DNA of 64,000 bases. Source: Spirodela intermedia (lineage: Eukaryota > Streptophyta > Magnoliopsida > Alismatales > Araceae). Below, one piece after another: positions 51,173-64,000 of this stretch. The notes beneath the pieces are model-generated. The model had not been told where the DNA came from, did not search any database, and worked only from the letters and a program-made list of their open reading frames with translations. The number at the start of each line of letters is the position of its first letter. Within the stretch, counting starts at the first letter, position 1. The position numbers and the translations under genes were made by a program. The stretch is from assembly GCA_902729315.2 (NCBI GenBank), contig LR746266.1, positions 3,420,759 to 3,484,758 on the forward strand, in the 5' to 3' direction.

Positions 51173-51734
51173 CCCCAGTGTTCTCTCTGCTTTCTATCCC
51201 CTCTCCTTTTTCTTGTCCCAACTCTAATAAAGGGTCCCATGATTGTACTTATGGAACTCTCTCTCTCTCTCTATCTCTATTATCTACCTATCTATCTATC
51301 GCTATCTCTGTCTCTGAACCCATTTGAAGCCCGACTCAAAGTCCATAATCCAAGGTACGCGGTCCAAGATTGCGCGGCGTAGCAGATCAGAATCAGATGT
51401 GGTTGATCGAACGAGATTGTCCCAGTCTGGGGACTGCGGATGCCCACCCATTCTGGCAGATCAGAATCATTCGTCCTTTGGCCCAAGCCCATTTAGGCCC
51501 ATTAAAAAGGGCTGTGCGTGACGCCCCAAGGTATTCTGTGGAATTTTAGGGGCTTATTCTGTAATTGTGCTCTGACCACCTCCCTGTCGATGCGCGCAGA
51601 GAGATCCATTAGTCCAGACGATAAAGTCGTAACTGCCTACGCGGCCCCTCAGAAAAACAGCCCGAAAACCAGACGGTGGAGCTGATGAGTCCTCGTCCAC
51701 GCCGGCTCGCGCTCACTCTCCCTCCGCCCTAGCG
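51170..51734. other. Intergenic and promoter region of the CBS-domain gene
   Basis: About 560 bp between the SAM-domain gene tail and the next ATG. No coding frame is recognised. The last 100 bp are GC-rich and probably form the 5' leader. Confidence 0.4.
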
Positions 51735-54700
51735 ATGGCGCTCGGTCCGGCTCTAGCTTCCTCGCCGCCGCCGTTTACCTGCTTCCTCGCGCCGCGGTTG
51801 CCCCGTGGACCGACGCTGGCGACCGCCGGGATAAGCTTCACTGCCGCTGCAGCCGCGGCTGTGGAGTATGAGTCCAGGTTGCGCTGCCGCTGGGGAGGTT
51901 GTTGCTTTCCCGAAGGTCGGAGAGGTTGGAGCTCTGCGGGGCTGATTTCCGTCGGAGGGAGGCGCTTAACGCGCGCCGTCGCGAGGAGTCGTGTGAGACG
52001 GAATGTTTTTGGTGGAGTCCGCGATAGGAGAGACCGGAGCGGATGTTCTCTTGTTGTGAGGGCCGGCATGGAGCCTTCGGACAATGGAGAGTGTGGAGGC
52101 GGGCGGAAGTTCCGAATCCTGAGTGTTTTTGTTGGAAAGGGGTCTGGCATTCTGGTTACTGTGGCGATTTGGACGGTGCTTGTGATGAGTTGTCGGTCGG
52201 TTCTCGCCGAGGAAAGCGTCTCGCAATTGACGGTCGGTGTCTTGGGGAGAGGTGGGATGGCGCTTAGGGATGCGTGGCCGAAAATTTTGCAGGTTCTCTG
52301 TGTTTTCAAGGAGCAAGGATTGATCTTAGCCGCTCTACTGGGGTTATCTGCGTTTTTCTCCATGGCAGAAACCTCTATCACAACTCTGTGGCCGTGGAAG
52401 GTACTTCTCTACATTATAAAGGAAGTCACGAAAGCTAAATCCAGTGTCATTTAGTCACTAATTCTTCCATGTTCCAGTCATCTTTTCTACTGGCCGCGTA
52501 CAAAGGGCATGCCTATTAGCTAACTAGAAGCCACATGAAGGTCATGGGCATTACCTCTTCATCGAGCATACTAATTATAGTACCTCAGTCATTGCAACTT
52601 TCTCTTTCACATATTCTTCATTTTTTAGATGCCTAGCTTGCTCTTTGTTGTTACCTAGAAAATATTGAGCTCAATCGTTTTTCTTCCAGTGAATTATTGA
52701 GTTTCTTCATCAACTTCTTACCTTTATTCATCCTTTCTTCTTGTGGACTAATCCTAACTCTCTTCTCTCTATTGAGAATTTGAGAATTGTTCTGGCCTGT
52801 TCGTCTTCACTCCCTAACGTCAATCCAAAATTCTTTTTTTTCGGGGTATCGTCCCATTACTCCATTAAATACATAGAATGTATAAAATACTTGATTCAAT
52901 TTCCATCCTTTTAATGATCAGGACCAAGCTTTGAATATTTCGAGCGTGTGTTTAGGGTTTGGCGGTGGCTTGCTCCTCGTGCGCGGTCTTGATGCAAATT
53001 GGTGGTACCTAATATGTGTAATACAGTCTCAAGGACCACATGAAGGTTTTGCCTGAATGAAGATTTATTTGCCCCCCATGTGAAATCTTGTAGGAAAGGA
53101 CAAGAAAATCAATTGACACTTTTCATAGCCCCCATCTCCTAACCTGAAAGAGGAGAGAAGTATTTTAGTCATCAACAGCTGTCATCAGGTTTTTAATTAT
53201 TTTATTAAAAAATTGACCGGATAATGCCATTAATCTTTTGGTCGTCTACCATTGGTAGATATTTTTAAATGTAGAGCTTAAATCATTTATTATATCTTAT
53301 AATTATTGGCACACTTTTAATTAGGTGTTCATTTGCTTAGTGAGCAGCATCTCATATTTTTTATCAGGTGCGTGAATTGGCTGAGAAAGAGCCTGAGAAC
53401 GGTGTATTCCGAATGCTTCGTAGTGATGTCACTCGGTTCCTGACAACTATTCTTATTGGAACAACGTACGGACCTTTTGCCCCTTATCAGTTTTCCACTG
53501 CTGTATTTATATGGATTTAGGGCTTGGGGTTTGCTTCAGATGAAAATGCGAACCCTTGTGTGGAAATGATCTGCAATAACCTGTGGCTATTATTTCAACG
53601 AAGGATCATTTTTTTTTTTTTGCTGTGCTCTTTGAGTGTGTAGTGTGGTCAATATTGGTGCAACAGCTCTTGTCACAGAGGCAGCAACTACGATTTTTGG
53701 TGAAGCAGGAATCAGTGCTGCTACAGGGGTTATGACGGTATGCGAGATGCTTTGACTTTTTGACAATAATTTTTTGTTTGTTTGTTAACTTGTCTTTTTC
53801 GTCCATGAACGGATCGATGGTCTTCATTCTCAAACTTACGTTGATCAGCTGCAGCTTTCATTTCTAATATGACCGAGTAACCTGATAATTAGGCCTTTCA
53901 TTTTTTTAATTTCTAGCGCAAATAGGGTATTAATTACTTCTTAAAATTCTTCTAAAAACGTATCCGTTTTTTTTGTATTCTCGTTTTAAAACCATCTTCT
54001 TCTACATGCGAGGTTACTGTTTCTTGCATTTTCCTGGCTCTTTGTAATGCTTGATTCGTGCTGTACTATCCAGTTTCAAAGGAAAATGTTCAATCTGTTC
54101 GAAAAGATATCGATTTATGAGATCCCTCACAGAATTACGCATTATGCCTACGACAACATTGTAAGCCTTTTCTCAAGGCTAGCGTGAAGGAAGATGTTTG
54201 GAGACCAAGTAGAGGATCCGATGTCAAAAATCTCAAGGGAGGGTGAAGGGAATTCTGTAGCCCGTTTATGGAGGACCTGATGATTGATGCTATTTTTTAG
54301 TTTAATGGGGTTTACAGCCCTTGGTCAATACGAGCTCTACTCTTCCAGAGCTCATGGCACGTTGCTCAAGAAGATGTATGGAGGCTGTGACAGATTACAC
54401 TGAAGGAAAAACCCAAATAATGCATCTGAATAAGGCTTTCTAATGTTGGCATCACAATGAAGAGAATTTTCATTTGGCATATGAATGCACACGAAGAACC
54501 AATGAGGAATCCTACTGATTCTTAAGGTGGGCTATGAGAGGGTCTGCCATAAGGAAAGGTGAGGCCACATCTCCTAGAAGCTGGATTCAGATAGCTTCTG
54601 ACAACCGATGTATCTTAACTGATCTGATCTTGCATTACAGCTATCACATTGTTTTCTTTCGTCAAAACCTTAGTCATCCATCCATTGCAAGAGATGCCTC

Positions 54701-57700
54701 TGGTAAAACGATCATATGTTTCCTCTCATGTTCGGTTGCTGTAACCAAGATGATGAGCAGAATGTTGCAGAGGGTAGAAGGATTTGAGTAGATCAGAGGT
54801 TTCTAACACAGCTGTATTTATAATGTCTATTTCACCCACCTTCTCTCTTCTGAAGTACGTTGCAAGAAGATCGTGAGGTGAACTTCTATCTTGGATGCAA
54901 GTTTATTCGTGTCCTCTGTTTCGAATCTGAAGTCGTTTATTCATTGTTAATGAACTTGTACAATATAATTCCAACCCTACTTCATACTGCTTATGGATTT
55001 GTCATTTAATTGTTCTCCTTCCTTTTCGACACTATTTCAGGTAGCTATTTTGCTTCTCACAGAGATCACTCCAAAGAGTGTTGCTGTTCATAACGCGACA
55101 GAGGTAGCAAGATTTGTTGTAAGGTGAATTTCAATCTGTTTGTTCAGTGTTTAAAGGAAAAGAGATTCATTTAAAAAATAAGAAATGTCCACAATATTGA
55201 TTTCGCTGTTATGTTCCTATTGGAATGTTACTAATATTAAACTCATTTTGCAAAATTTTCCTTGGTTCAGGCCTGTTGCATGGCTTTCTTTGATTCTGTA
55301 TCCTGTTGGAAGGGTTGTAACATTTCTATCAATGGGTATGCTGAAGATTCTTGGCTTGAAAGGTAGAAGGTAAGTTACATATTACTCGCTCAATTAGCTT
55401 TTACCATCATTTCCAATGGGTTCTGTACGTCTTTACTTTCTTTTTTTCGTCATCCTTATATTAGATAAAGAGAAAAGAACACATTTTTTTCATACATGCT
55501 TCTTAACTCAATTGTTGAATGGTTTCATTTCGATTAGGTCTTACTCAGATGTCTGATATATAAATTATATCATAGACAGACGGAAGCCACAGAAAGCCAT
55601 CAATGTGGTATAAACCTAAAAAAGAAACCAATGTTATTGCTCTTGCTGAAATGTTGGGAAGCTTGATGTAAAATTCGTGTACAATGTTTTGTACATCATG
55701 GCCATAACTTTTACGGAAGATAAAAAATGTGTCATTGGCAGTGAAAATTTATAAATAGGTATATGCAAATGCACTTCTCGTAGGTTTATCTCATTGGAGA
55801 ATCTCTTATGAAGATCCACAATTCTTATCCCTCACAGTTTAGTCAACCTGGTCCGTGAAGATGGCGGAATAGGATCTACAATATATCAACACTCCTGAAG
55901 TGTACAATTTATTATAACCCCTTAAGGGCCAATTTTATCCTTTTACCCATCATGGATTTTGCCAGGTCTTTAAACTTCTCCATGGATCTATCAGTCAGAA
56001 GTTTAACATCCGTATTCATGCCCTCCGAATCGGCCATAGTACTGCCAGGTGGAAGCGCTCCCATCATTCATTCTAGATGTCCAGTGGGATCTTCCTTTTC
56101 AAAAGCATTCCACCTCACTTTTCGGCCTATATTAAGGCCCTAATTGTAACATGAGGGATACAATTTAACTACTATGAGTTTCTATTTCACATGAGCTTGT
56201 TATTGGCTTCAGTGTAACTAAATAAAGTACTAAGAGGGGAGCTGAATTGATTTTTTGTGTCAGCACACGTTGTAACTCAGTCTATGACGTATCCATGTAA
56301 CTCAGCCTACGATTCTTATCTAAGTCATGTGAGCACGCTAGTTTCTTTCTCTCTACCACCATATCAGGATAATGGCTAGGCCATTCGTATTCGTCCTCTT
56401 GATCTCTAGGATTTACAAAGTTGACGTCTATAGTAGCCATGATCGCATGAACTTTAATATTTTACTCATCTTTGGTCAGTTTAAATGACATTAGTGAGGT
56501 CTTATGTAGATTTTTCCACCAGATGCTTGTTGTTCTGTTGAAGGGTCTTCATCTGCATTAAGTTTTCCCTACCAGATTATAAATAATCATCGCTGACCCT
56601 CTTTAAGAATTGACTCAGAGCTCTCCGTTAGAGTTTCATCTCCATTTGATTGGCCATTTATGTGCTCCAATAAATGAATCCTTGAATATTTAAGTATATC
56701 AATTGACTGTTTTCAAATAAAGTCTTGTGCTAGTTTTCAAAATCATATTTCTTATTAACTAAATAATGTCTGTTAGAGTGATAAGCTGGCGCACATAATT
56801 GGTGTTCTTATCCTTTTTCTGTTTAAAAAATAGTGAACCATACGTTACAGAAGATGAATTAAAGTTGATGCTGAGAGGAGCAGAGTTGAGTGGGGCTATA
56901 GAAGAGGAGGAGCAGGTGACTAGAAACTTTCCATTGCAAATCTCTTTTTTTGTCGTTACTAGCTTGATTCCTTTTTATATCTAAGCTACTAGCGTAATAT
57001 TATCTATTCACTTGAGTTTTTTATGACCCCCCACGACCTTCTTGATGCTCATGATTTTGTTGAGTACAAGATGGTATCTGGAATTTAGTTTTGTTCCTGT
57101 TGGTTGTTCTCTTGCTTGAAAATCTTAAGAACATTGTTATTCGGGGTGATATCGTCCGCGCATCAAAACGTGGTTATTAAATGTGCTGAAGAATGGTAGT
57201 TCTTATTGACTTCTGAGGATTAAGTATAGTATCGATTTGTTGCGGTGGATGAGGTTGTGTAAATCCTTCCTATGTCCTGTCATTTTCATTCTTTTAATGG
57301 AAGGGTGAATTGAATAATGTGACAGAACTGGAGGAAATGGGTTTAGTGCCTCCATGCTTCTCATGGAGGCAAGAAACGGGAAAGAGCTGATGTTGCTTTC
57401 ACTAAGAAAACATTTTGGTAGATATAAATTGACTTTATGTATTAGTCTATTATTCCTGTGGATACAATTACTTTCTTTCCTCTGTGCAGAGATGTTTCAG
57501 TTTTCCATCTGTCTATAACTGATATAGACACCATCGTCTTCTTTTAAACTCTAAAGATTTTGCCACTCTTGTGCAATTATAAAACTCAATAAGCATGACA
57601 TCTTTAGTCATATCGTGTTTAGCTTGTGTATTTAATAGGTGGAACTTATGGTTAAGGCTGAGATCCATCTCTTGCAAGTTTAGGATTCTCACTATAATGG

Positions 57701-60700
57701 TTGACACATTTTTGTAATGTCGGAGGATGAAATTTCGTGTTTCCTTTTTTTTTCACCAAAGGGCTCCAGTCTTGGATTTTAATCCAAACAATAAAGAAGG
57801 AACCTAAACAAGGCTCTTTATGCATGACATTACTGTCACAGGATTTGAGACAAATGCACTCGTGTGACCGATTTTTGTACCTTCTGTGAAGTTTTTTCGC
57901 ATAGTAAATCACGGGGCCCGCTTCTTTATATTCACTTCAGATATCTCTTGCTTTGGTTTACTTTGAAATAATGGCTTTGGCGATGTACATGTGGTACAAG
58001 TCATGCTAATAAGAAAGTTTCCATATTCCAATATGAATGAATGAAGTGTTGCACAAAGGTTTCCCTTGAATTTGAAATGTTATCACATTTTATTGTCGAG
58101 TCAGACTTGCTCAAATCATGTGACAGTAATGTCATGCATAAGGAAATTTGTGATAGTTGAATGTGGATGCTCACTTGATAGCACTGTGAAAGAATTATTA
58201 TTGCTGACATTCAGTTTTGAGGTGGTTCTTTCACATTCTTGAGGTGTTTTTTTGTTTTTCCCTGTATAATCAAGTATCTTCTTTCCGTGGCATCTGAAAG
58301 ACACTTTCATGGTTATAGCACGTCATGTTTAAGATGCTTTGATATGGCATTTACATTGTTTGAACTGACTTGGAAAAAACATAAAATAGCTGCTTATGGA
58401 TGAGAACCAGAAGGGGTTGCTAGGAGTTTGATAGAATTCATTAAAGATGTTTATCGTGCAGCAGCGGAGGTTGATTGATACAGATAAGACTTTTTACTGT
58501 GGTGAAGATAGCCTTTGATAAAGTTCAATTCTGTTATTTATCCAAAGGGGATATTAATATCCAGAAAATTTGATCTATGCTTCATAGAACATTGAATACT
58601 GATATTCAAGGTTAGCTGTATGGTGTTCGTTGTTTTTCTTCTTTGCTGGGTGTTTAAATAAGGTCTATTTTTGTGTATTTTGATGTTGACTATTCTATTT
58701 TTTATCAGCAAGTAAATTGTGTTTGCTAAAGAAAATTTCTGGTGAAATCTTTGCTTAGTTTGAGCAATCAATGAAAGTGAACTCACAGGGAGACTTTTGT
58801 ATGTATATGAGGTGGAATCCACTATTCACAGAACGTGATTGCCCATTTACTGTGAGGTTGTCCTTGAATTTTAATTAGTGACACTCCTGCGTGTACACCT
58901 CTCTTCTACCTCCTTTTACTAGTGTGATCGACGGCAGGGAGAGATGTTCAAATGAGTGATGAAATGAAGCAAATTCTGATCAGTTATCTCTTTTTTTGGC
59001 AGGATATGATTGAAAACGTACTAGAGATAAAAGATACACACGTTAGGGAGGTGATGACACCTTTGGTTGATGTAGTTGCAATTGATTCTGGTGCTAAGCT
59101 CATTGATTTCCAACAATTATGGGTAACTCATCAGTACTCGAGGTTTGTAAAAATTCATATATTGATGTTAATATTTGCTATTATTACTAGACTTTGCTTT
59201 GATTGGAGATTTGTAGAAATTCACATACTGGTTTTCGTATTTATTTTTATTACTGAACTTTGGTTTGAAGATGATGTCGTTCTACCAGGGTACCTGTATT
59301 TGAGCAGCGTGTTGATAATATTGTAGGTATTGCATATGCAATGGATATGCTGGAATATGTTGAGAAGGTATGTTAAACTTGGATCATTCTCGTTTATGTT
59401 CCTCTGAGAAATGTTCAGATTGTGGCGGTGAATTCTTGTTTCTTATAAAGGTCGATCAACTACAAGAATCAACTGTGGGAGATATTGCACACAAGCCTAC
59501 ATATTTTGTGCCAGGTAATTCTAACGAAGAGCCACTTGTTTAAATTGATCGGTTGGCTGTCTATAGCAGATGATTTAATGTTTCCAAAAAGAATAGTGGA
59601 AAGGGAAAGCAGAAAGTACCGAATAGAATGTTGGAAGGCCACATGAAAAATGATCCGCACTTGGAAAGCTCGACATTAATAATGACCATGAATGATTAGA
59701 TAAGGTTAAGAAACAGTTTTCTCAGCGTGAAAGAGCAATGAATGACTGATTAGCATGTCGTTGGTGTGCATAATATCTTGCTCCAGCAAACCCAATGACT
59801 TGCATCTTGGGGAATGAGGAGAGTCATAAAGTGAGCAATTGTGTTAAATAAGAAGAAACAGTAAAAACTAATCACCCATTACGATTTGCTGTTCATGGAC
59901 TACGACAGATAACGGAAGACAGCTACGATGAAAATTTGTATATTTTTTTGAGGATGGGAAAAAAGAGGGCATAAGACAGCTCAAATTAGTTTACGTTACA
60001 CCATTCTGGTTAAGCTTAAGTTCCTATTTTTGCTGTAAAACATAAATAACTAAACCCTGATAAGAGATATCTGTGCGAGCTCTTTTATCAGGGTCAGACG
60101 ACAAAGTGAGACTTCCTGACTCCGTTTAGATGCTTCTAAAACGTGATATGAAATAGCAATTAATTAGGTTCCATTGTACAAATGTATCTCCTTCTGCAAT
60201 ATCAGTGGTGAAATATAAGTTCCTCTATTTTGGTATAGCGATATGAGGTCGTATTTTTTGTGGTTAAGACAATAGTCTGTAACTAATCTGAAATGCTTTC
60301 GTGTTTACAATGTTTTTCGAATCATAAATTATTTTAAATTTTTTATTTTTGGGCCTTGCAGACTCAATGTCAGTCTGGAATCTACTCAGAGAGTTTCGGA
60401 TAAGGAAGGTTCATATGGCTGTTGTTCTGAACGAATACGGTGGAACTGTTGGTGTAAGTTTTCTTGCTAGTTACTATGTGAAATGTGGCTACATTGCTGA
60501 TTCTTTGGTTTTCGTGCATTGAAGTATCTGATTCCTTTTTTAAAAGTTTATCAGTCCTCCACGCAGATTTATATGAGAAAGTTCGTGCTTTCTTTTTCTG
60601 TCACTAGGCTTATTTTAAAACCCACGGTGTCAAATTCTTTGGATATTGTGAAATGTCTAAGGTCAGGTTTGCTGACACCCATGGTTTAACTAAATCATTC

Positions 60701-63700
60701 AAAAGTGAGGGAGCAGGTTCCATTTCGTCAAAAAATGTATGACATGCTTGTTCCTTCTATTTTGCTTGTGCGTGTACATATTCAAAGCCGACTTCCAATG
60801 TGAACTTAAGTCTATATAATTTTATCAAATTTGACATCTCAATTTCCTTGTCGAACTTTTTATGTGTGCCTGACTTCTTGCTGGCCTTGTTATGTAGACA
60901 ACATTAGTGTGACAGACAGTAGATGAAAATTAGTGCTCCTGTACTGTTTAGAAGAATTAAGCCTTCCATATCAAAACCAATCAATAACGAGTAGCGTAGG
61001 GGCATACATTTATTTTTACTGAAGACTTTAACTGACCCTTTCAATGTGTGACTATGCTAAAGCCTTCGACATTTCTTTTTTTCCGAGGCTCGTAACAATC
61101 CAATCTGTGTTGATTAAATTAGAGTGTGCAGAAAGAGCTGCATTGGCTGAAAAATACCGTCACCATGGTGATGAAGCCGGAGCCATCATTGGCATTCTCT
61201 AGAATAATCAGGTCTTGTCTAGGCCCTGTCTACCATACTGAGTTCCTTGATTTGTTTGGGAAAGCCCTTTTTATGTTATTCGAAAGTGTTGTCCGAGCCT
61301 AAGTGGGAACACAAATTGATTGCATTTGTCAATGTGGAAGTCTTGGTTGCCCCATCTGTAGAATTATCTGGTTCTACAGATCTGGTTTTAGAGATATGCT
61401 ACATAAGTATTCAGCTCCATCCCTTCCATTTTGCTCAACTATGCACTGAAGACCATGCAGACATCTTGAATCCACGATTCATCTTCGAATGAAATAAAAA
61501 ACGATTGATGCCTCTATTGCATGTATGGGAGGATAAAAAAAGGTTGAACAAGATAAAAATTGGTCACAAGAAGGACGCCACTGTAAAAGCTGATAGCCAT
61601 AACCTCAGTGCATTTGCTCATCCGCTTGACAGAGGAGCGATATTGTGTCTTTCTCTGCCTGTCATATTGATCTCCTGATATGGCTGCCTGCTGCTGCCCT
61701 ACTCTCGTGCAAATCACCTTGCAACAAGGGCTATATATCTATCATCTTCGTGCTTAAGTAATATTTTCCCTGTTTCTAAATACTTTTCAGTTTGAAACAG
61801 CTCCCTAGAGGTATCAGATGAATGCATGTGCACCGTTCGTAAGGAGATCGAAAACTAATGCTAAATTTGAATTCCTTTTAGATGAAAATTTACTTTTATA
61901 ATACGCTTCAAGTTTTTCATTCTAGTGTCTGCTCGTACATGTGCTAAAAGATACGCCTGTTTTGCAATTCAGGTTACCTTATTGTTTTCTAAGCGTTCAC
62001 CACATTGTCAACTATTATCATTCTTCATGTCCTTTGAGTTGTATTTTCCCACAATATATGGACAAAAATGTAACTGCTGAATGCTTTCGGCATACAATCT
62101 CACATTTTTTCCTGGAACTTTTTTACTGGAACAGATTGTGACGTTAGAAGATGTTGTTGAGGAAATTGTTGGCGAAATCTTTGATGAAAATGATTCAAAG
62201 GTAAGTTTGTCCAGGAGTTGTATCATTATATGGGTTCCTTTTATTGCTTAACAGTTAATTGTACTTCTCCCTCTAGCATTCTAAGATGGTCAGCAGTCTA
62301 CTGCGAAGATTATCTTAGAAAGAGTCAGTGGGTTCTGATGTACTCTGAAGCTTAGTAGAAATTACTTGGGATCTTCATATTTGACGGGAAAACTATCTGG
62401 AAAAACTATTTTTTTTGCGTTACAAGATAATTCCTTCCTCACATCGTGCATGCGTGTGTGTTAGGGTGAGAGGGGGGATGAAAACATGCGCTTTTGTTGC
62501 AGTATTTTTTTATATTCCGGTGACCTTGGTTGCAGTGTTTCCCGGGGTGGCTGTGGTTAAAACTGTACAGCTTCATTCCCTTTCAGCTTAACTAATCTTA
62601 TGCCTTGATATAACAGGAAGAGATCCAGAAGAAAACTGGTGATATTGTGATGCTAGATGACGGATCATTCCGTGTGGATGCAAACACATCTATTGATCAA
62701 CTCTCGGATGAGCTGAACGTTAAAATACCTGAAGTGAGTTCTCTATTTAGAATTTCATTTCAGACTCCCAGTATAGCCTCTGTTTCCGTTGTTCTTACTG
62801 TCCCTTGAGAGATTCTGGAACTTTTATGGCACTTCATTTATAGCATGGTTCGCTGACTTGTTTTTCTGCGACTTCCATCTCCAATATCGGATCAGTTACA
62901 CTAGTTAAAGAGAAATAATTATTATACTAAGGTTTTCATCAAATGCGCCGGTGTCAGAACCGAAGTCGGTCTAAATAATTTCGTATTGCGACCAGGTTCT
63001 TAAAAATAGGACTAGCTTTTTCCAGCTCAAGGCCTTCATATGCCACCCACCCGCCTGACTTGACTTATCCTAAAGATCAAACGTGGGATTCTTCTCTCAT
63101 GCACCTGACATGTCTTATCTTTCGAATCGAGCTCCTGTGATGTCCTTTCTCGTCGATGGTTTCATTAGATCCCAGTAACTGAGGCGATGAAACTGAGATG
63201 GCGCTGTGTAAATAAATGCCTTGTGTGGGTTATCCAGGGTCATCAGTATGAGACTGTATCCGGTTTCATCTGCGAGACATATGGCTGCATCCCCAACACG
63301 GGTGATAAGATCCAGGTGGTTCTCGAGAGGACAGAGAGAGAAGAAAACGACGACTATGCCAAGAACGAATCCGATCAGCAAGATGAGAGAGAAAAGAGCC
63401 AGACCTTCGAACTCGAGGTATGTGCCATTTATGTGTTGCTTAGACGGATATATATATATGTTTTACATATTCTTCAATCTGGGAGAGAAAAATACGCCAT
63501 CAATTCATCTTCGCGCGGTTCTGCTCTGCAGATTCTTGAAGCGAATGCGAGGAAGGTGGGCATGGTGATGTTCAGACCGGTGGGGAATGAGAGTGTGGGG
63601 ACGGAGACCAAGGGGATGAACCGCATCCTATCGACCAAGGTCGTGAAGAGAAAGAAACGCGGCGGCGGCGATGCGGCGGAGGCTGTTGACTGTAGTGAGA

Positions 63701-63828
63701 TCCCTCCCGAGGAGCGATCCGAATATGAGTGCGACGAGGAAGCGACCTCGGAGGTGACATCGGAGGCCGACTCCAACTGCTATGTGATTGAACACGATAA
63801 AGACTACGAAAATACCAATCCACAGTAG
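51735..63828 (+). CDS. Chloroplast-type CNNM/DUF21-CBS pair-transporter-associated-domain membrane protein
   Basis: Fourteen exons: 51735-52400, 53368-53465, 53644-53737, 55041-55123, 55271-55369, 56834-56915, 59003-59142, 59289-59367, 59451-59514, 60362-60453, 62135-62200, 62617-62733, 63238-63417 and 63532-63828. Phase closes throughout, giving 718 residues. Residues 1-110 form an Arg/Ala/Ser-rich transit peptide. Hydrophobic segments include about 136-157 and 201-220. The DUF21/CNNM domain follows (SAFFSMAETSITTLWPWK, then ATALVTEAAT and LLLTEITPKSVAVHNATEVARF). The CBS pair is at about 372-520 (VREVMTPLVDVVAI, then [28 protein letters not shown]) and a CorC/HlyC-type transporter-associated domain at about 530-615. 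The tail is acidic. The family (Arabidopsis CBSDUFCH-type) is related to bacterial CorC and animal CNNM proteins linked to magnesium or cobalt transport; ion specificity is inference. Long introns (up to 2.1 kb) make up most of the locus. Confidence 0.95.
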
Positions 63829-64000
63829 CTATCTATATAAACCCTCCAATTCCTCTTCTTTCTTCTCATTCCATCTTGAAAGCCACCACCAAAAGGTGGG
63901 GGAAAATGGAAAAGCAGCAGCAGGATCTTGGACGGGAAAAATCTATGGAGCTTCTGAGTTTCAGTCCCTAGCTTCTTCTTCCTCTTCTTTTTCCTTCTTC
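63829..64000 (+). other. 3' UTR of the CBS-domain gene (partial)
   Basis: Follows the TAG stop and contains pyrimidine-rich TCTTCTT stretches. No clear polyadenylation signal before the window ends. Confidence 0.5.

Noticed and set aside
51680-51710. CTGATGAGTCC, resembling a hammerhead ribozyme core
   Set aside because: The required GGAC...GAAA partner and flanking stems are absent, and the site lies in a GC-rich 5' leader.

Overview
The window is nuclear DNA from a flowering plant. Genes are split by GT-AG introns, several products belong to plant-specific or plant-expanded families (chloroplast-targeted proteins, a CCCH/RRM protein of the plant type, an anthocyanidin synthase relic), and decayed copia and gypsy LTR retrotransposons fill much of the rest. 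GC-rich first exons in AT-rich surroundings fit a monocot, but this is a weak inference and I do not name a species.

Layout. 1-3770: no confident gene; simple repeats. 3771-6417 (-): four-exon gene for a small chloroplast-targeted DnaJ-type cysteine-rich membrane protein. 8304-8872: about 570 bp of TTC-rich pyrimidine repeat. 9780-12391 (+): seven-exon CCCH zinc finger/RRM RNA-binding protein. 13472-14878 (+): single-exon armadillo-repeat protein. 15460-47016: a transposon-rich block of over 30 kb, broken only by an anthocyanidin synthase (LDOX/ANS) pseudogene at about 30.0-31.5 kb. 48742-51116 (+): three-exon SAM-domain protein. 51735-63828 (+): fourteen-exon chloroplast-type CNNM/DUF21-CBS-transporter-associated-domain protein.

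The transposon block is layered. A GC-rich, PBS-bearing, apparently non-autonomous LTR-type element (about 18.1-29.9 kb) was invaded by a gypsy element (18630-28414, minus strand, 5-bp duplication ATCGG). The gypsy element was invaded inside its reverse transcriptase by a copia element (20666-25858, minus strand). Removing the gypsy element leaves a continuous reading frame in the host element that contains two exact-length 198-bp (66-codon) tandem units. To the right, two copies of a 1.62-kb repeat family (33272-34897 and 40593-42213) each have their own 8-bp target-site duplication but no recognisable terminal inverted repeats; the first sits inside an older LTR whose partner LTR (38.8-39.9 kb) preserves the empty site. 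A second gypsy family occurs at 15.5-16.8 kb and 43-47 kb.

The four most secure multi-exon genes were rebuilt from splice sites with codon phase closing at every junction. The genes look like unrelated neighbours rather than a pathway. I found no evidence of a new defence or biosynthetic system. The least explained items are the 1.62-kb repeat family, the repeat-bearing frame in the GC-rich element, and the way the LDOX relic was broken.
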